A stretch of DNA of 64,000 bases from Paenibacillus sp. FSL H7-0737 (GCF_000758545.1 NZ_CP009279.1:4340001-4404000), one strand, 5' to 3'; shown: positions 42,082-51,639, numbered from the stretch's first letter. Translations and numbers: made by a program. The notes: generated by a model from the sequence alone, not told the origin.

Positions 42082-43548
42082 TCAAGTGCCGCAGAAGGTT
42101 CGATATGGACGTGCTGATTCCTCAGGTAGTGCCGAGTATTCATCCTGTTCAGGGGAATAAGCGTAAGGATTGGAAAGAGCTTTAAGCAATTGCTCCATCA
42201 CACTGTAATCTTCCTGTTGTACTGCCGCTTGGAGCGCTTCTTCTACCCTGTGGTTCCGCGGAATGATCGCCGGATTACTATTGCGCATTAGCTGCAGCGA
42301 AACCTCTTTCGATTGCTGCTGTCTGCTAAGTCTAGCCTGCCATAACTCTTGCCACTTCGTAAATTCCGCTGCACCAAACAGAGCGGTTTCTTCCAGCTTC
42401 TCTAAAGTTAGGGCTCGGAAGGTATTGGTATAGTCTGCCCGATATTTCTGCATCAAATCTAGCAGATCCTCAATTAGCGCTACATCCTCCACCTCTTCGT
42501 TGAAGATTCCGAGCTTCGCCCTCATACCTGAGAGCCAGTGATGGTAAGACCGCTCTTTAAAATCTGCAATTTCCTCTTCAGCGAGCTGAATCGCCTGTTC
42601 TTGATCATCAGCCAGCAATGGCAGGAGAGTCTCAGCGAATCTCGCGAGATTCCAAGAGGCAATACCCGGTTGATTGCCATAGGCATAACGACCCTGCTGG
42701 TCAATGGAACTGAATACCGTTTCTGGATGATACACATCCATGAAGGCGCAAGGACCATAATCAATCGTTTCTCCGCTAAGCGCCATGTTGTCGGTGTTCA
42801 TTACTCCGTGAATAAATCCTACCAGCTGCCACTTGGCAATTAATTCAGCCTGACGTCCAATCACTTCTCGAAGCAGGAAAAGATAACGATTCTCTTGAGA
42901 AACAGCTTCCGGATAATGTCTTTGTAATGTGTAATCTGCCAGAGTACGGACATCCTCAACAGTACCCCACGCTGCAACATATTGAAAGGTGCCCACCCGT
43001 AGATGACTTGCAGCAACTCGGGTCAGAATAGCACCAGGCTGCTCTGTTTCTCGAATAATCGTTTCTCCAGTAGTTACCACTGCCAAGCTGCGAGTGGTAG
43101 GAATACCCAAACCATGCATGGCTTCGCTGATGATATATTCACGAAGCATCGGTCCAAGTCCGGCTCGGCCATCGCCACCACGAGAATATGGTGTTCTTCC
43201 CGCGCCCTTAAGCTGAATGTCTATGCGTTCACCTTGGGGTGTGATCTGCTCACCAATCAGTGCAGCTCGGCCGTCACCTAACATGGTAAAATGTCCGAAT
43301 TGATGTCCAGCATACGCTTGAGCAAGGGACACAGTACCTTCAGGGACTTCATTGCCTGCAAGATTCTGAACCCCCTCCTTACTATGTAGTGCTGTGCTAT
43401 TCAGCCCTAAGGTAGTAGCCAATGGTTCATTTAAAATAACTAACTCCGGCTTACGCACAGGAGTTGGTTTGATCCTTGTAAACATGGATTCCGGCAGATG
43501 AGCATAACTGTTCTCAAAGTTCCATCCTATATCTATCTTCTCCGTCAT
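42082..43548 (-). CDS. selO: Protein adenylyltransferase SelO (YdiU family)
   Basis: The 488-residue pseudokinase-fold protein has the SelO signatures: VSLAQAYAGHQFGHFTMLGDGRA, IDIQLKGAGRTPYSRGGDGRAG, IISEAMHGLGIPTTRSLAVV, and the metal/catalytic segment GVMNTDNMALSGETIDYGPCAF. SelO transfers AMP from ATP to Ser, Thr or Tyr of target proteins, which helps redox-stress survival. The C-terminus reads YRTFCGT: cysteine occupies the position of selenocysteine in animal homologues. AAGGAG precedes the ATG. The next gene on the strand is DinB, 38 bases later. Confidence 0.95.
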   Translation of the reverse strand: MTEKIDIGWNFENSYAHLPESMFTRIKPTPVRKPELVILNEPLATTLGLNSTALHSKEGVQNLAGNEVPEGTVSLAQAYAGHQFGHFTMLGDGRAALIGEQITPQGERIDIQLKGAGRTPYSRGGDGRAGLGPMLREYIISEAMHGLGIPTTRSLAVVTTGETIIRETEQPGAILTRVAASHLRVGTFQYVAAWGTVEDVRTLADYTLQRHYPEAVSQENRYLFLLREVIGRQAELIAKWQLVGFIHGVMNTDNMALSGETIDYGPCAFMDVYHPETVFSSIDQQGRYAYGNQPGIASWNLARFAETLLPLLADDQEQAIQLAEEEIADFKERSYHHWLSGMRAKLGIFNEEVEDVALIEDLLDLMQKYRADYTNTFRALTLEKLEETALFGAAEFTKWQELWQARLSRQQQSKEVSLQLMRNSNPAIIPRNHRVEEALQAAVQQEDYSVMEQLLKALSNPYAYSPEQDEYSALPEESARPYRTFCGT

Positions 43549-43655
43549 AATATCTCCTTTTTATACCATCAGTCTATGCCTTTATGATCTCAGAATAAGT
43601 TATGTTAAAATTTAATGCAAATCTTCGCAATAACAAATACCCTTACTGAATAGAT

Positions 43656-43707
43656 AAAAAGACCGCCCAGTTTCCTGCCATTCATGCAGGGAACCGGACG
43701 GTCTTAA
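43656..43707 (-). terminator. Terminator of the cysteine desulfidase family gene
   Basis: A long imperfect stem, AAGACCG...TTCCTGC / GCAGGGAA...CGGTCTT, with a T run on the minus strand, follows the gene ending at 43745. Confidence 0.88.
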
Positions 43708-43744
43708 ATTATGATGTTCTAACCTGTTATTACCTTAAGAGAGG

Positions 43745-45034
43745 CTAATTCGCTCCGTCTTTGGAGAGCATGATATTTAGAATGGTCTTGTCAGTATCCG
43801 CCAGACCTTCCTGAACCAGTCGCTCCATGTTGCGGATAGTGTCTTCGACCTCTTCAAAAATAACTCCATCCTTGGTCGAAGGAGCAATATTGTTCATCGC
43901 TAGTGTGGCTGCCTGAATCGCCGTATTGGTGGAGGTAGATATCTTCAGCGCACAGGTTGAATTTGCACCGTCGCAAATCATTCCTGATAAAGAGGCTATC
44001 GTATTCTGTATCCCATGCTTGATCTGCTCAAGAGTGCCGTCCATGAGATAAATGATCCCGCTATTCGCTCCAACTCCACCTGCAATTCCTGATCCACATA
44101 AAGGCGACAACCGCCCAATATAATGCTTGATATGCACAGTGACCAGATTACTTAGTGCAAGCGCCCGAGCCAGCGTCTCTTCATTCTTGCCAAGTAATTC
44201 CGCCAAAGATATAACAGGAAGCGTACAGGCGATGCCTTGATTACCGCTGCCCGCTGTTGTCATCACAGGCATTGCGCTGCCATCCATACGAGCATCTGAA
44301 GCCGCAGCAGTAGCCGCTATTATTTTGTTCGCTACATCATTGCCGAACAAATTCACAGCAGATTGCTGATTCATCTTCTTCCCTACTTGCAACCCATAAT
44401 CGCCTCGGAGTCCCTCTTCGGAAATCGCTTTGTTCATCCGAGCGCCTTCCAAGAGGAAGCTAAGATCTGAAAATGGAGCCGTAGTTATAAACTCGAATAT
44501 CCGATCTACAGAGCCTTCATAGGCTTCAGTATCGGAAAGACCAGGCTTGCCACAATCTGCTTTAGACTTCTTAGGTGTCACTTTTTTCCCGTCCAGAGCC
44601 AGATATTCTATATTAGTGTGTTCTTTAGCAAGGATGGCAGTCGCTGTATGATTCTCTGTCTTCACCTGTGCTTCAATATATAATTTCTCAGGAGTGTCCA
44701 TTATCTCCACTTTTAGCAGCTTTCGATCAAGCAGGTCATTTGCCAGCTTTAGCTCATCCTGAGTCAGACCTGATAGAATTTCCAGCTCCTTGTGCGAACG
44801 TCCGACCACCGCACCAAGGGCTGCTGCGATAGGCAGACCTGTCTGGCCTGTCCCAGGGATGCCCACTCCCATTGCATTTTTAATAATATTACCACTGAGA
44901 TGCAGCTGAATCCCCGTTATTTCTTCCTCGAGAAGCTCTGCCGCCAAGGAGACGGCATACGCAACTGCGATCGGCTCTGTGCAGCCTTCTGCCGGTACGA
45001 CTTCCTTGTGCAAAATTTCCAATAAGTTGCCCAT
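43745..45034 (-). CDS. L-cysteine desulfidase family protein (UPF0597/CyuA type)
   Basis: The 429-residue protein has the family opening VPAEGCTEPIAVAYAVSLAA and the cysteine-bearing blocks LSPLCGSGIAGGVGANSGI and MICDGANSTCALKISTSTN. These four cysteines match the iron-sulfur ligand positions of the archaeal L-cysteine desulfidase, an enzyme that splits L-cysteine into pyruvate, sulfide and ammonia. The central DARMDGSAMPVMTTAGSGNQGI segment belongs to the serine-dehydratase alpha-like fold. GGGGGA precedes the ATG at 45034. It is flanked by unrelated genes with no regulator visible. The likely role is anaerobic cysteine breakdown, by family inference. Confidence 0.92.
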   Translation of the reverse strand: MGNLLEILHKEVVPAEGCTEPIAVAYAVSLAAELLEEEITGIQLHLSGNIIKNAMGVGIPGTGQTGLPIAAALGAVVGRSHKELEILSGLTQDELKLANDLLDRKLLKVEIMDTPEKLYIEAQVKTENHTATAILAKEHTNIEYLALDGKKVTPKKSKADCGKPGLSDTEAYEGSVDRIFEFITTAPFSDLSFLLEGARMNKAISEEGLRGDYGLQVGKKMNQQSAVNLFGNDVANKIIAATAAASDARMDGSAMPVMTTAGSGNQGIACTLPVISLAELLGKNEETLARALALSNLVTVHIKHYIGRLSPLCGSGIAGGVGANSGIIYLMDGTLEQIKHGIQNTIASLSGMICDGANSTCALKISTSTNTAIQAATLAMNNIAPSTKDGVIFEEVEDTIRNMERLVQEGLADTDKTILNIMLSKDGAN

Positions 45035-45145
45035 GTATGCTTTTCCCCCTTCTCTCTCCCACTTGGAGTCATTTCTATATAGTAACGCAGAGTGAAGTTT
45101 CAGGGAATCCTTTTTCCTTTTTCTTCTCTAGAAGCTTCTGCTAGA

Positions 45146-45853
45146 TCAACATCTTACATGCTTGCGTTTAAAACCAAGCCGAGCTTTGTCGACTGCTTTT
45201 TGAATATTTGCGTACGCGTGAATCAATTTACTCTTTGCCTTATTCTTATCAACTTCAATTGGCCCTACAGTTCTTGCGGTTTCACTGGCCTTATCATGAA
45301 GTGGCGAATAAGATACGGCCACTGTGTACATGAAATTATTCATTGCGTATTGGGTACGTTCTGGAGAATCATGAATCGTATTTTCCACCATCTCAAGCAT
45401 ACCAGCAAGCTTGCTTTCGGAAAACTCAACATCCGGCCGACTGCCAAGCAGCCAGCAGTAACAGCTCCAGCCCGCTGACATTCTCAGCTCTTCACCACTC
45501 GCGATCCATTTATCGGCAACTTGTTGTGCAATATCTGCTTCTGCCAAGGTTACTGCCACTACAAAGTCGGACAGCATATAAAAATAAGCCGCATCCATCC
45601 ATCGGTCATAATCCGCTTCCGTCATTGCATTGGGATCAGCAATGATGCCAGCAAAATACATGGCATCATAGTTCCCTGTCGCGTAAAGTTCCTCAGCCAA
45701 TGGCTGATTTATTTTGGTTTTCTTGAAAATTGGCTTCATTGCTCCGGTAGCCACGCCAAATAGCGGTTCCTTTGCTCCATTAGACATATATATTTTCTTG
45801 GTTCGTTCCTTGCCAAGCGCTTCCAGCTCCTGCATGACCATCTCTAAATCCAC
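45146..45853 (-). CDS. DNA alkylation repair protein (AlkD-like HEAT-repeat family)
   Basis: The 235-residue all-helical protein matches the HEAT-like DNA alkylation repair family: VMQELEALGKERTKKIYMSN, FGVATGAMKPIFKKTKINQPLAEELY, then YDAMYFAGIIADPNAMTEADYDRWMDA and ASGWSCYCWLLGSR-type helices. AlkC/AlkD enzymes excise cationic alkylated bases without base flipping. The helical region where AlkD places its catalytic Asp/Trp cannot be assigned with confidence, so glycosylase activity is inferred only. GTG at 45853 has AAGGAAG upstream. It ends with a Lys/Arg tail (LGFKRKHVRC). Confidence 0.86.
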   Translation of the reverse strand: MDLEMVMQELEALGKERTKKIYMSNGAKEPLFGVATGAMKPIFKKTKINQPLAEELYATGNYDAMYFAGIIADPNAMTEADYDRWMDAAYFYMLSDFVVAVTLAEADIAQQVADKWIASGEELRMSAGWSCYCWLLGSRPDVEFSESKLAGMLEMVENTIHDSPERTQYAMNNFMYTVAVSYSPLHDKASETARTVGPIEVDKNKAKSKLIHAYANIQKAVDKARLGFKRKHVRC

Positions 45854-45983
45854 TATTTAACACTTCCTTTTTCAAAGTTCTTTCCCAAGCTATCTTAGGT
45901 TTGTACTAGTTAAAGAAAGTGTACTGTATGGGTTTCCTTGTCGCAAGTTAAGTTTCCTAAGAAATCCTTATGGGTGCGCAAAG

Positions 45984-46007
45984 AACCACCTATATTATTA
46001 GGTGGTT
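45984..46007 (-). terminator. Hairpin after the sugar permease gene
   Basis: AACCACCTA/TAGGTGGTT with a 6-base loop, just past the stop codon at 46014. The T tract on the minus strand is short, so termination may be incomplete. Confidence 0.6.
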
Positions 46008-46013
46008 ATTACC

Positions 46014-46844
46014 TCAACCTTTTACAGAACCGATTGTAATCCCAGCAACGATCTTTCTGGACACAAGAAGATAAAGTATAAACGTGGGCAGGAACACCAG
46101 AAGTGACGCAGCAAAAATACCCGAGTAATTACCAGTATTCGTATATCCTACTACGATGGATTGAAGAGCTAATGCTATTGGATGTCGATCCGGATTATTA
46201 GCAAAGATCAGAGCATAAAAATATTCATTCCAAATCCCCATCACATTAAAAATCGTTAATGTCAAAATACCAGCCTGTGCCATAGGTAAGATGATTTTGA
46301 TAAAAGCTTTAATCGGCCCACATCCATCGATCGCTGCTGATTCCTCCAATTCTTTCGGAATGGATGCAAAGAACCCTGTAAGCAAAAATACAGCAAAAGG
46401 GACATTCGTAAAAATGTATACAAAGATTAACGTAAATGTTGAGCCTGTTAAATTCAATGAATAAAATAACGAAAACAACGGGATCGAGATCAATAGCCCC
46501 GGAACTGATAATGCCGAGATAAACATTAAATCAACTAACCTTTTTCCCCTAAACTGAATTCTTCCCAATATATAAGCAGCCGGAGCTGCAACAACAATAA
46601 TACCTACGCAAGAGGTTACCGTATAAACTAGACTGTTCAAAAAGTACAAGCCGATCTTCGTTTCTTCGAATAATCGGGTATAGTTAGAGAAATGAAATCC
46701 GCTCGCCAGTAGTTTGTTCGTAAATATCTCTCTTGTCGTGCTGAGTGAAGCAAGGAATGCGTATCCAAAAATAATAATTGTAAAGATAAGCCAGACTACT
46801 AATGGAACATATCGTATGATTCGAGTGATTGAGTGAAAACGCAT
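46014..46844 (-). CDS. Sugar ABC transporter permease, MalG/LacG type
   Basis: The 276-residue protein has six hydrophobic segments and the binding-protein-dependent permease EAA motif SAAIDGCGPIKAFIKIILPMAQ, the contact for the ATPase. The N-terminal RFHSITRIIRYVPLVVW and the C-terminal ISRKIVAGITIGSVKG-type end match CUT1 sugar permeases of the YesQ group. GGAGGAG precedes the ATG at 46844. It follows the other permease by 15 bases and forms the membrane part of an importer with it. No ATPase gene is in this cluster, so it probably uses a shared MsmX-type ATPase. Confidence 0.94.
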   Translation of the reverse strand: MRFHSITRIIRYVPLVVWLIFTIIIFGYAFLASLSTTREIFTNKLLASGFHFSNYTRLFEETKIGLYFLNSLVYTVTSCVGIIVVAAPAAYILGRIQFRGKRLVDLMFISALSVPGLLISIPLFSLFYSLNLTGSTFTLIFVYIFTNVPFAVFLLTGFFASIPKELEESAAIDGCGPIKAFIKIILPMAQAGILTLTIFNVMGIWNEYFYALIFANNPDRHPIALALQSIVVGYTNTGNYSGIFAASLLVFLPTFILYLLVSRKIVAGITIGSVKG

Positions 46845-46859
46845 ATTGTCTCCTCCTTC

Positions 46860-47765
46860 CTAATATTCTAAACGATCCTTCCTAAACAACAGACCAATCA
46901 AGAAGGAAAATCCAATAATTGCAACAGTAATCAATACACCAATCGCAGCCCCTGCTCCAACATTAAAAGCTTGCGTATCAGAAATTCTCTCCCCACCAAA
47001 TACCTTCAAGTACATATAATAGCCAGGAGTCATCGTATGTGGATCATTTCTCCCGAAAATGGAAGACCATACAAAGAAGTTAATGGCTGTAACCGTCCAT
47101 AACACCAGCGTGGTCTTAAACACATCACGGAGTAACGGAAGAGTAATATGGAAGAACTGATATACTGTGTTTGCTCCTTCCAATAATGCTGCTTCGTAGT
47201 AATCATTAGGTATCCGATCCATGGCCGCACCAAGAATTAATAAGAAATAACCAATTGATCCAAAACAAAAAGCGATCAGCATGGATAAAAATAAATGCTG
47301 GTCATCCGTCCATTGAATATTGGCTAATTGTTCAAGTCCAAGAAGGCGAAATACATGTGTCAACAATCCAAAGGTTGGATTATACACATACTGAAGCCAT
47401 ATTACTGACATGACAACAACAGATACAGTATTAGGCAGGTAAATCAAGGCTCTCCAGAATCCTTTGAAACGAACGCCGGAGGAAATAAGCACGGAGAAGA
47501 AAAAAGCCATAACGAAAACAATGAGTCCACCAATAATCCAAATCTTAAGCACATTTAATGAAGAATTTAAAAAATAGGAATTATGAAATAACCCCCAGTA
47601 ATTGTCTAAACCAATAAATTTCCATTCACTGATACTACTGTTTATATTAGATATCTCGTAAAAGCTCATAAACACTGCCCGCAAGGTTGGATAAAAAAAG
47701 ATCGACATATAAACCAGGATAGCAGGCAGAAGGAATAGCATCATAATCGGTTTACTAATTCTCAT
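46860..47765 (-). CDS. Sugar ABC transporter permease, UgpA/MalF type
   Basis: The 301-residue permease has six membrane segments. It begins RISKPIMMLFLLPAILVYMSIFFYPTLRAVF, a standard CUT1 first helix, and carries the EAA loop YEAALLEGANTVYQFFHITLPLLRD. GGGGGA precedes the ATG at 47765. It pairs with the permease at 46014-46844 to form the channel. It lies 174 bases after the solute-binding protein gene, and that gap contains a hairpin likely to reduce permease expression relative to the binding protein. Confidence 0.94.
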   Translation of the reverse strand: MRISKPIMMLFLLPAILVYMSIFFYPTLRAVFMSFYEISNINSSISEWKFIGLDNYWGLFHNSYFLNSSLNVLKIWIIGGLIVFVMAFFFSVLISSGVRFKGFWRALIYLPNTVSVVVMSVIWLQYVYNPTFGLLTHVFRLLGLEQLANIQWTDDQHLFLSMLIAFCFGSIGYFLLILGAAMDRIPNDYYEAALLEGANTVYQFFHITLPLLRDVFKTTLVLWTVTAINFFVWSSIFGRNDPHTMTPGYYMYLKVFGGERISDTQAFNVGAGAAIGVLITVAIIGFSFLIGLLFRKDRLEY

Positions 47766-47816
47766 CTTTGTATCCCCCGCATCATAATGTGCAACTTATT
47801 CTTCCTAATACTCTAA

Positions 47817-47862
47817 AAAAATCTATATGCAGCTGCCGCTATTGACCGCCACATATAGATTT
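47817..47862 (-). promoter_or_regulatory. Intercistronic hairpin between binding-protein and permease genes
   Basis: AAATCTATATG/CATATAGATTT, 11-bp arms around a GC-rich 22-base loop, is followed by a T run on the minus strand. In sugar importer operons such structures act as partial terminators that make the binding protein more abundant than the permeases. Confidence 0.65.
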
Positions 47863-47939
47863 ACATTAAATCTAGATTGAACAAAAAGACTCGAGAAAAG
47901 GGAACGAAGTGACGGAGGGTAATTTGGAATTGTTATGTT

Positions 47940-49352
47940 TTATTTACCGGCGTAGAATTTCTTAGCTTCCGCACTTAGCTTCGGCCCGAATTCTTCTGGC
48001 TTCAGTTTGCCAGTGATAAGTTCCATGAAGGTAGGCACAATGGTAGCAAGCGTAAAGTCGCCTCCATCACCAATACCTCCACCCCAAGGCATATTTTCTT
48101 TTGCATTTAGAAAAGCAGCCTCTGCTTCTGCAAGCATCGCAGGCCATTCAGAATCAATAGTAGCTGGGATCGCAAGTGCATCCTTCGCCATTTTTTCTTG
48201 TATCTGCTTACTAACGATATGTTTGATAAGCTCAAAAGCAGCCTCTGCATTCTTGCTCGATTTATTAATGAACATCCCTTGAGATCCAAAGATCAACCCT
48301 TGTTTTCCACCTTTACCGTTTCCATTTGGAACATCTGGGAATTGAAACGTGCCCCATTTGAAATCTGGTCCTGAGGTGGCAAGCACTTCATTCGGAAGCC
48401 ATGTTCCATTTAGATAAGCGGCAGAACCACCAAGCACGAGATCTTGCTGAGCCGCAGGATATTTACTTCCGGCAATTTTATTAGAGAAAAAACCTTTAGC
48501 GTTTAAATTAGCCATATCTTTAGCGAATTGAAGAATGATTGGATCATTCCACATCTCACCGGTCTTATCCTGCACAAGCTGGCTTACCCAATCTGCCCCC
48601 ATCGCATTTGCCAGATAGGATCCAATAAATAAGTCCCGATATGCGTCATCAAAGGTAAGCGGTGCTGAACCTGCTGCTTTGATTTTTTCAGCATCTGCAA
48701 GGAATTCGTCCCAAGTGGCAGGCGCTTTTGTTATCCCAGCCTTCTCATACACTTCCTTGTTATAGAAAAAGAGTACTGCATACGGTTGCTGCGGAATCGA
48801 ATAAATACCTTCTTCTAAACCGTACTTAATGGAAAGCGATTGTATCCAGCTTAACAAGCTTGGAATCATTGAATCCTTTACTGACTTGCCTTCCATTCCG
48901 ATGGATGGCTCCGCAAGCAAATCATCAAGCTTCATAACGTAATCTTTCATCCCTTGAATACCAGCTGGGCTACCTGGATCGGCTTCCCAAATATCAATTT
49001 GCTCTCCTCCATCCAAAGCAGGCTTGATCAATTTTAAGATATCACGACCGGTAAACTTCAGATCCACTTCAACTTCTGGATTAGCTGCCTTGAATTCAGC
49101 AACTGCAGACTCAATAACCTTCGCTTGTGGTTCTGTGCTGCTCCACATCGACCAGAATACTACCTTACCTTCTAGTCCAGAAGCTTTAACTTCGGTGGTA
49201 GCCTCAGTTGTAGCTGTAGGGGTGTTCTCCTTAGTTGCTTCAGGCGGGGCAGCATTGTTCGTTGTATTGCTTGATCCACAACCAGCCAATAACGTTAGAA
49301 CCATCGACATAGCAAGCAACAAACCTGTGAGCTTCTTTTGTCTTTTTTTCAC
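47940..49352 (-). CDS. Extracellular sugar-binding lipoprotein (ABC transporter)
   Basis: Starting at a GTG at 49352 with GAGGGGG upstream, the 470-residue protein has a lipoprotein signal ending LTLLAGC (Cys25). A Thr/Ala/Glu linker follows, then the SBP_bac_1 fold: GKVVFWSMWSSTEPQAKVIES, VEVDLKFTGRDIL, PYAVLFFYNKEVYEKAGITKAPATWDEFLADAEKI and IFGSQGMFINKSSKNAEAAFELIKH. The Trp-rich VFWSMWSS is typical of sugar-binding proteins in Paenibacillus uptake clusters. It is the receptor for the permeases downstream and is controlled by a cre-like site and probably by the YesM/YesN system. The substrate is not predictable. Confidence 0.93.
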   Translation of the reverse strand: MKKRQKKLTGLLLAMSMVLTLLAGCGSSNTTNNAAPPEATKENTPTATTEATTEVKASGLEGKVVFWSMWSSTEPQAKVIESAVAEFKAANPEVEVDLKFTGRDILKLIKPALDGGEQIDIWEADPGSPAGIQGMKDYVMKLDDLLAEPSIGMEGKSVKDSMIPSLLSWIQSLSIKYGLEEGIYSIPQQPYAVLFFYNKEVYEKAGITKAPATWDEFLADAEKIKAAGSAPLTFDDAYRDLFIGSYLANAMGADWVSQLVQDKTGEMWNDPIILQFAKDMANLNAKGFFSNKIAGSKYPAAQQDLVLGGSAAYLNGTWLPNEVLATSGPDFKWGTFQFPDVPNGNGKGGKQGLIFGSQGMFINKSSKNAEAAFELIKHIVSKQIQEKMAKDALAIPATIDSEWPAMLAEAEAAFLNAKENMPWGGGIGDGGDFTLATIVPTFMELITGKLKPEEFGPKLSAEAKKFYAGK

Positions 49353-49375
49353 GTGTGTAGCATCCCCCTCAAATA

Positions 49376-49389
49376 TGAAAGTGCTTTCA
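49376..49389. promoter_or_regulatory. cre-like catabolite repression site
   Basis: TGAAAGTGCTTTCA matches the Bacillus cre consensus TGWAANCGNTNWCA at all but one fixed position (T instead of the central C). It lies 24 bases upstream of the binding-protein start codon, suiting CcpA repression. Confidence 0.7.
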
Positions 49390-49486
49390 CAAGTAAGTAT
49401 ATAACGAAGCAACTCAGGTCTAACATCGACGATATTGAACAAAGCATGCACAATTTTATCTAAATTTCAATCACCTTCAGCATCCT

Positions 49487-49529
49487 AAAAAAAAGAGAGC
49501 TTCGATTAAAATCATCGAAACTCTCTCTT
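49487..49529 (-). terminator. Terminator of the DUF5107 gene
   Basis: AAGAGAG..TTCGAT/ATCGAA..CTCTCTT with a 7-base loop, followed by eight T on the minus strand, four bases from the stop codon. It isolates the binding-protein gene below as a separate transcript. Confidence 0.88.
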
Positions 49530-49532
49530 GGT

Positions 49533-51560
49533 TTAAGCTCCAACTATTCTAAAATCAATGTTATTAGGCGGTGGATTTAAGGTTATAGCTTCCTTCATTA
49601 ATTCTTCAGATAATACATTGTTTCTGCTCTCTGCTAGCTTCTTAGCTTGATATTTATACCACAGCTCCACAATCGTAACTTCACCTTCACGAATCACAGC
49701 AAATTCTTTCTGGAATAAGTTTAATAGGAATTCATTATGATCCAACTCCTGAGCTGCAGCTCCAATAATAATTTGAAGACGATCACTTTGCCTGAACTCT
49801 TCAGGAAGTGATTCGTACACACTCCAAGCCTTAGCAAATTGTTTATTTCTAATCAACATGCTAATATACTCATCTGCAAATGCTCTGTCTGGAAAGCCAT
49901 TGTATAAAGAATACGCCAGTTCATAATAGACCAGAGCCTGATCTGCCTCTCCTCTCTGTTCAGAGGTAATCGCCAGATTACGATAAACCCAAGCAGATGG
50001 CTTCAATTCAAGCGATTGATGCCATGCAGTTACACCTTGATCTTCCAATCCATGCTCATAGAGCATAGTGCCGTAATGCAAGTAGGAATCCCACGTTTGA
50101 TTATCTGCATGCTCTAGACTGGTACGAAGCAATTCCATCCATTCTTCTTGGACCATCCAAGAGGCCGGAATATCTTGCACATCTCCCTCTGGCAAACCAC
50201 CTTCTTGTAACAGGGCTAACCATGGAAGTTGCGGTGCTGCAATACTGGATTCCAAGAATAAAAATCCATCCGGAATCGACCTTTCAGCATGAGCTTTTCT
50301 GCGAATATCCTCGAGTGCTCCCCAGCCTGAGCCTGAGTGCAATAGTTCTGATGGTGTTAAATTAGCATAAGTTTGCAACTTCTCATGAAGAATATACACT
50401 TCATCTTCTTGCAATTGTTCATTGACTTGCGTTTCAATAAAATCCCGAGCCTCAGACCAATCCCTTTGATTTGCCTTATGTGCATCCACCTGAGTAACAC
50501 CGAATATTTGCGTGAAATCCCATATTGAATTCGCAGGCATATCTAGTCCATGCATCTGTGTTGGAGCAAGCCCTGCTTGTATCTCAACATAATTACCTTC
50601 GCCTGGCTTCGCTAAGAAATCGCACCATCTTCTACCACCTGCATGGTTGCCCCAGCAAAATAACTTACGATATCTTAAGAGGCTAGTCGAACGTTCGTAG
50701 AATAAACTACCATCCTCATAGGCAATCGCTTCCCACGGGGATTTATAATCTGCTTCTGTCTGAAAAAAATACTCGTTAGAGAAAGGAATTCTCATTGGAT
50801 ATGACGAGTCTTCATTTGGAACTGAAGGAAGCACTGGCAAATCTCCCAATCCAAACCCCTTTACTTGGTGATCAATATAGATAACCTTACTAGTGGATGA
50901 GAATACTCTTGATTGCAAGGTTTCCGGTGCTGCAATATTTGTCCAATAATACATAGGAACCGACGCTTTGCTATCATTAATGATTCTTACATAGACAGAG
51001 AGTTCCTTAGCCCCTTGAGGAAGATGAAAATCAATATGCCAAAAAATGTTCTTACAACGCTCATATTCATAAATTCTTAGAAATTCATTGCCATTATCAT
51101 CCATCAATTTGGCAGCATGTACGGGAGATGCGGTCGTAAAGGTGTGACCTACCTGTCCCACATTCCATTCAATCCCTCCAGAGAACCAAGCGTTAAGAAT
51201 CGCTAAATTAGCCGGTTGAAAGACAGGATTTGTATACAGTATATCTTTATTCGTACGTTTATCTTTAAGCGAATAGAGTCTACCTCCATACTCAGGTAAA
51301 AAGACTGCTTTTAAGATGTCATTTTCCAATACAATCGACTTCATAACCATCGGTTTTCTTTCACGTGTATATCGATCCTGCATGCGATAAGGTAAATATC
51401 TCCCACCTGTATGTTCACCCAGCTGCTGTCTCAATTCTGGCGTAAGTGTACCATTATCCCCCACTTTTGTATGATGGTCTCTGTTTCTGAACATTGGAAG
51501 AGGATTCTCTCCTTCTAATAATGCGCCTTCAAGAGTTAATGTTGAAATGACTACACTCAT
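49533..51560 (-). CDS. DUF5107 domain protein with TPR-like C-terminal repeats
   Basis: The 675-residue cytoplasmic protein has a DUF5107 N-terminal half: FLPEYGGRLYSLKDKRTNKDILYTNP, WFSGGIEWNVGQVGHTF, the segment PMYYWTNIAAPE and GNHAGGRRWCDFLAKPGEGNYVEIQAG. This is a galactose-mutarotase-like supersandwich often found with sugar uptake genes. The C-terminal third (about 460-640) shows tetratricopeptide-like pairs (LHYGTMLYEHGLEDQGVTAW, RNLAITSEQRGEADQALVYYELAYSLY). Its biochemical function is unknown to me, and a role in binding or processing incoming oligosaccharides is inference. It sits between the two binding-protein genes on the same strand. Confidence 0.9.
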   Translation of the reverse strand: MSVVISTLTLEGALLEGENPLPMFRNRDHHTKVGDNGTLTPELRQQLGEHTGGRYLPYRMQDRYTRERKPMVMKSIVLENDILKAVFLPEYGGRLYSLKDKRTNKDILYTNPVFQPANLAILNAWFSGGIEWNVGQVGHTFTTASPVHAAKLMDDNGNEFLRIYEYERCKNIFWHIDFHLPQGAKELSVYVRIINDSKASVPMYYWTNIAAPETLQSRVFSSTSKVIYIDHQVKGFGLGDLPVLPSVPNEDSSYPMRIPFSNEYFFQTEADYKSPWEAIAYEDGSLFYERSTSLLRYRKLFCWGNHAGGRRWCDFLAKPGEGNYVEIQAGLAPTQMHGLDMPANSIWDFTQIFGVTQVDAHKANQRDWSEARDFIETQVNEQLQEDEVYILHEKLQTYANLTPSELLHSGSGWGALEDIRRKAHAERSIPDGFLFLESSIAAPQLPWLALLQEGGLPEGDVQDIPASWMVQEEWMELLRTSLEHADNQTWDSYLHYGTMLYEHGLEDQGVTAWHQSLELKPSAWVYRNLAITSEQRGEADQALVYYELAYSLYNGFPDRAFADEYISMLIRNKQFAKAWSVYESLPEEFRQSDRLQIIIGAAAQELDHNEFLLNLFQKEFAVIREGEVTIVELWYKYQAKKLAESRNNVLSEELMKEAITLNPPPNNIDFRIVGA

Positions 51561-51639
51561 TCACGTCACATCCAATCCCATATAGTTAATCCAATTTTAC
51601 ACTGCTAAATGCTAAAGCTACCATTAACAGAATTGAACA

